A stretch of 9,226 bases of DNA. Source: a bacterium. GTDB lineage: Bacteria; Thermosulfidibacterota; Thermosulfidibacteria; Thermosulfidibacterales; Thermosulfidibacteraceae. A program made the translations under genes and the position numbers. Location of the stretch: contig JALWBK010000151.1 in the NCBI GenBank assembly GCA_027037155.1, positions 1 to 9,226 on the forward strand, given 5' to 3'. The number at the start of each line of letters is the position of its first letter. Position 1 is the stretch's first letter. The notes under the pieces were generated by a model. The model did not search any database. It had not been told where the DNA came from and saw only the letters and a program-made list of their open reading frames with translations. Positions 7,763 to 9,226 of the stretch are shown here, one piece after another.

Positions 7763-8403
7763 GAATTGAAACCGTAGTGGTAGGACCACTGGAAGTCAAC
7801 TGTTACATTATCTGGGACCCTGAAACAAAAGAGGGAGCGGTTATAGATCCCGGAGCCGAAGGCAAAAGAATCGTGAGGATCATAGAGGTTGAGGGCATTG
7901 ACCTCAAGTACATAATAAACACCCACGGCCATGTAGATCATATTGGTGCCAATGCGGATGTGAAAAGGGCCTTTCCAGATGCAAAATTGGTAATCCACAC
8001 CCTTGACGAGCCTCTTCTAAAAAACGCCCTCAACTCCTTCATAGCCCCCATGGTGGGGGCAAAGGCCTCTCCCGATCCAGATCAGCTCCTTGAAGAGGAA
8101 GACACCATAACCATAGGAAGCACAACCCTTGAGGTAATCCATACCCCAGGACATACCAAAGGCTCTATATGCCTTTACGATGGAGAGGGGATAATGTTCA
8201 CTGGAGACACTCTATTTGCAGGATCCGTAGGAAGGGTTGACCTTCCCATGTCAGAACCGGAAAAGCTCATACCATCCATCAAGAACAAGCTTTTGAAATA
8301 CCCTGATGACACCGTGATACTGCCCGGACATGGCCCATCAAGCACTTTAGGCAACGAAAAGAGGTTCAACCCGTTTTTAAGAGACTCCATAATACTATTC
8401 TGA
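7759..8403 (+). CDS. Glyoxalase II-like MBL-fold hydrolase
   Basis: A 214-residue MBL-fold hydrolase of the small hydroxyacylglutathione hydrolase-like group (YcbL type). Metal ligands are THGHVDH (His56, His58, Asp60, His61), TPGHTKGS (His132), FTGDTLF (Asp150) and LPGHG (His191). The protein lacks the C-terminal helical glutathione-binding domain of true glyoxalase II, so a thioesterase role on another thiol ester is possible but unproven. It overlaps dtd by 4 bases (ATGA), with AAGGAG at 7745-7750 inside dtd as its ribosome binding site. A dtd followed by an MBL hydrolase of this kind is a recurrent arrangement in Firmicutes, where relA often precedes and hisS follows; neither is present here. 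Confidence 0.94.
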   Translation: MRIETVVVGPLEVNCYIIWDPETKEGAVIDPGAEGKRIVRIIEVEGIDLKYIINTHGHVDHIGANADVKRAFPDAKLVIHTLDEPLLKNALNSFIAPMVGAKASPDPDQLLEEEDTITIGSTTLEVIHTPGHTKGSICLYDGEGIMFTGDTLFAGSVGRVDLPMSEPEKLIPSIKNKLLKYPDDTVILPGHGPSSTLGNEKRFNPFLRDSIILF

Positions 8404-8413
8404 AGGTATAGCC

Positions 8414-8893
8414 ATGGAGCAAGAAAAGGTAGAGCTCTTTCATCAGAAAAACATCACAAGGCTGATAGACAAAGTAGAGATAATCATCCAAATCTCTATT
8501 GCCTTCAGCCTCCTGGTTATTGCAGGTGCCCTTTTGGTATACACCATTTACCACACAACCCAGCAGCTACTCATGGGCAAAGAAATCATCCATACTTTCA
8601 TAAAGTCCATACAGGACATCCTCCTCGTGATCATAATCTTGGAGATCCTGTGGACAGTCGTTAGCTTTATAGAATCCCACTCTATACCCCTTGAGCCTTT
8701 CTTGATAATAGCCATCATCTCAAGCGTGAGGGGACTGATACTTCAAAGCACCAAGACCATTGAAGCCTCCCCCCATGAGATCTACACTATAGCCTTGGAA
8801 ATAGGCATACACGGCGTATCCATACTTCTCCTGGTAGTGGCCCTTTACATCCTCCGAAAGAGCCGAAGGTTCATAAACCAGCAGGGAACTTGA
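8414..8893 (+). CDS. PsiE-like four-helix membrane protein
   Basis: A 159-residue integral membrane protein with four predicted helices (about residues 22-46, 64-87, 93-111 and 124-147), a charged N-terminus and a basic C-terminus (RKSRRF). The segment [17 protein letters not shown] (94-110) is the most characteristic part and resembles the phosphate-starvation-inducible PsiE family, whose biochemical function is unknown. E. coli PsiE is under PhoB and Crp control, but no Pho box or phosphate gene is seen here, so phosphate regulation should not be assumed. The ATG lies 10 bases after the MBL gene stop, with GAAGGT (8403-8408) as ribosome binding site, so it is probably the third gene of the dtd unit. 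Its TGA stop forms part of a TTGACA box for the downstream tRNA. Confidence 0.85.
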   Translation: MEQEKVELFHQKNITRLIDKVEIIIQISIAFSLLVIAGALLVYTIYHTTQQLLMGKEIIHTFIKSIQDILLVIIILEILWTVVSFIESHSIPLEPFLIIAIISSVRGLILQSTKTIEASPHEIYTIALEIGIHGVSILLLVVALYILRKSRRFINQQGT

Positions 8894-8918
8894 CAAAAAG
8901 CGGGTTTGTACATAAAAC
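8890..8918 (+). promoter_or_regulatory. Probable tRNA-Leu promoter overlapping psiE-like stop codon
   Basis: A perfect -35 TTGACA (8890-8895) contains the TGA stop of the upstream gene (8891-8893). After a 17-base spacer comes TAAAAC (8913-8918), a 4-of-6 match to TATAAT. Transcription would begin about 8924-8926, a few bases before the mature tRNA 5' end at 8930, which suits a tRNA with a very short leader. Readthrough from the upstream operon is the alternative source of the tRNA. Confidence 0.6.
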
Positions 8919-8929
8919 TTCATACGAAC

Positions 8930-9017
8930 GCCGGAGTGGCGGAATTGGGAGACGCGCAGCACTCAGGATGCTGTGGGCGCAATGCCCGTGCGGGTTCGAA
9001 TCCCGCCTCCGGCACCA
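8930..9017 (+). tRNA. tRNA-Leu, anticodon CAG
   Basis: An 88-base class II tRNA with encoded CCA. The acceptor stem pairs GCCGGAG (8930-8936) with CTCCGGC (9007-9013), followed by discriminator A9014 and CCA. The D-stem is GCG/CGC. The anticodon stem CAGCA/TGCTG encloses loop CTCAGGA (8962-8968) with anticodon CAG at 8964-8966, reading CUG leucine codons. The long variable arm (GGGC, GCAAT, GCCC) is as expected for leucine tRNAs, as is the A73 discriminator. The T-arm GCGGG-TTCGAAT-CCCGC is perfect. G37 after the anticodon is the usual target for N1 methylation. Confidence 0.98.
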
Positions 9018-9018
9018 T

Positions 9019-9226
9019 TTAATCTCCTGAGATTCTTTCCTGAGTTATGGTTGTCAGCATTTGAGCGAGCTTTTCGTTAAAGGCCGACTGCATCTCGTAG
9101 ATAGTATCAAGGATGAGTGAAATACCGCTTAATCCTTTAACATCATGGGCGGCAAGCCTCTGATCCCTGGAGACCCTATCTAATATCTCGGTAATGCCAA
9201 CTATCTCCTCCACATCCCTACCAAGC
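9019..9226 (-). CDS. Unidentified protein, C-terminal end only
   Basis: The frame is open from the right edge to a TAA at 9021-9019, giving about 68 codons; a GTG at 9213 is in frame but need not be the start, since the frame continues past it to the edge. The fragment is predicted to be almost wholly alpha-helical, rich in Leu, Ile, Glu, Asp and Gln, with heptad-like spacing in ITEILDRV and [19 protein letters not shown], so a coiled-coil or helical-bundle tail is likely. I do not recognise the family. The stop codon lies one base beyond the tRNA-Leu CCA, and transcription runs antisense towards the tRNA. No terminator is visible before it. The coding call rests on the uninterrupted frame and protein-like composition of a short stretch. 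Confidence 0.55.
   Translation of the reverse strand, partial: LGRDVEEIVGITEILDRVSRDQRLAAHDVKGLSGISLILDTIYEMQSAFNEKLAQMLTTITQERISGD

Noticed and set aside
9100..9226. An AAHDVK stretch in the right-edge fragment that recalls the HD motif of histidine kinase phosphoacceptor helices.
   Set aside because: The fragment ends soon afterwards with no ATP-binding domain, and a three- or four-residue likeness in a helical protein is weak evidence.
1..9226. CRISPR arrays, insertion sequences, att sites or phage genes.
   Set aside because: No regular repeats, transposase or integrase frames or terminal inverted repeats were seen. The tRNA gene has no flanking duplicate of its 3' end in the window.

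Overview
The window looks like ordinary chromosomal DNA from a bacterium, probably a thermophilic or at least anaerobic one. This is inferred from a rubredoxin, a nitroreductase, an M29-type (thermophilic) aminopeptidase, and proteins rich in Lys, Glu and Ile with few long intergenic gaps. Strong Shine-Dalgarno sites (AAGGAGG type), TTGACA/TATAAT-like promoters and a tRNA with an encoded CCA fit bacteria rather than archaea. I cannot name the lineage from the sequence alone. There is no phage, transposon, CRISPR array or defence island.

Layout, left to right. (1) Bases 2-3361, plus strand: a tightly packed run of gltX (5' end cut off), a nitroreductase, a small cupin, a branched-chain aminotransferase (ilvE) and an FmdB-type zinc-ribbon protein. 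Gaps are 0-14 bases and Shine-Dalgarno sites overlap upstream stop codons, so this is probably one operon. (2) Bases 3430-3588: a 52-residue rubredoxin with its own near-consensus promoter. A perfect 10-bp hairpin (3597-3619) follows, shared with the convergent M29 aminopeptidase (3620-4717, minus). (3) Bases 4718-4792: a short divergent promoter region serving the aminopeptidase and queC (4793-5518, plus). (4) Bases 5487-7236, minus strand: a translationally coupled pair, an MBL-fold hydrolase followed by a multi-pass membrane protein that resembles the nucleoside-recognition/Gate family. Its tail overlaps queC by 32 bp. (5) Bases 7307-8893, plus strand: dtd (D-aminoacyl-tRNA deacylase), a glyoxalase-II-like MBL hydrolase and a PsiE-like membrane protein. 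(6) Bases 8930-9017: tRNA-Leu(CAG), whose probable promoter uses the psiE-like stop codon as part of its -35 box. The 3' end of an unidentified minus-strand gene runs off the right edge.

Translation-related functions recur: charging tRNA (gltX), tRNA proofreading (dtd), the queuosine precursor for tRNA modification (queC), and tRNA-Leu itself. They lie in separate transcription units, so this is not evidence of a system. The part least explained by known biology is the MBL hydrolase/membrane protein pair at 5487-7236. Next are the Cys-rich tail of the FmdB protein and the several very tight gene junctions.
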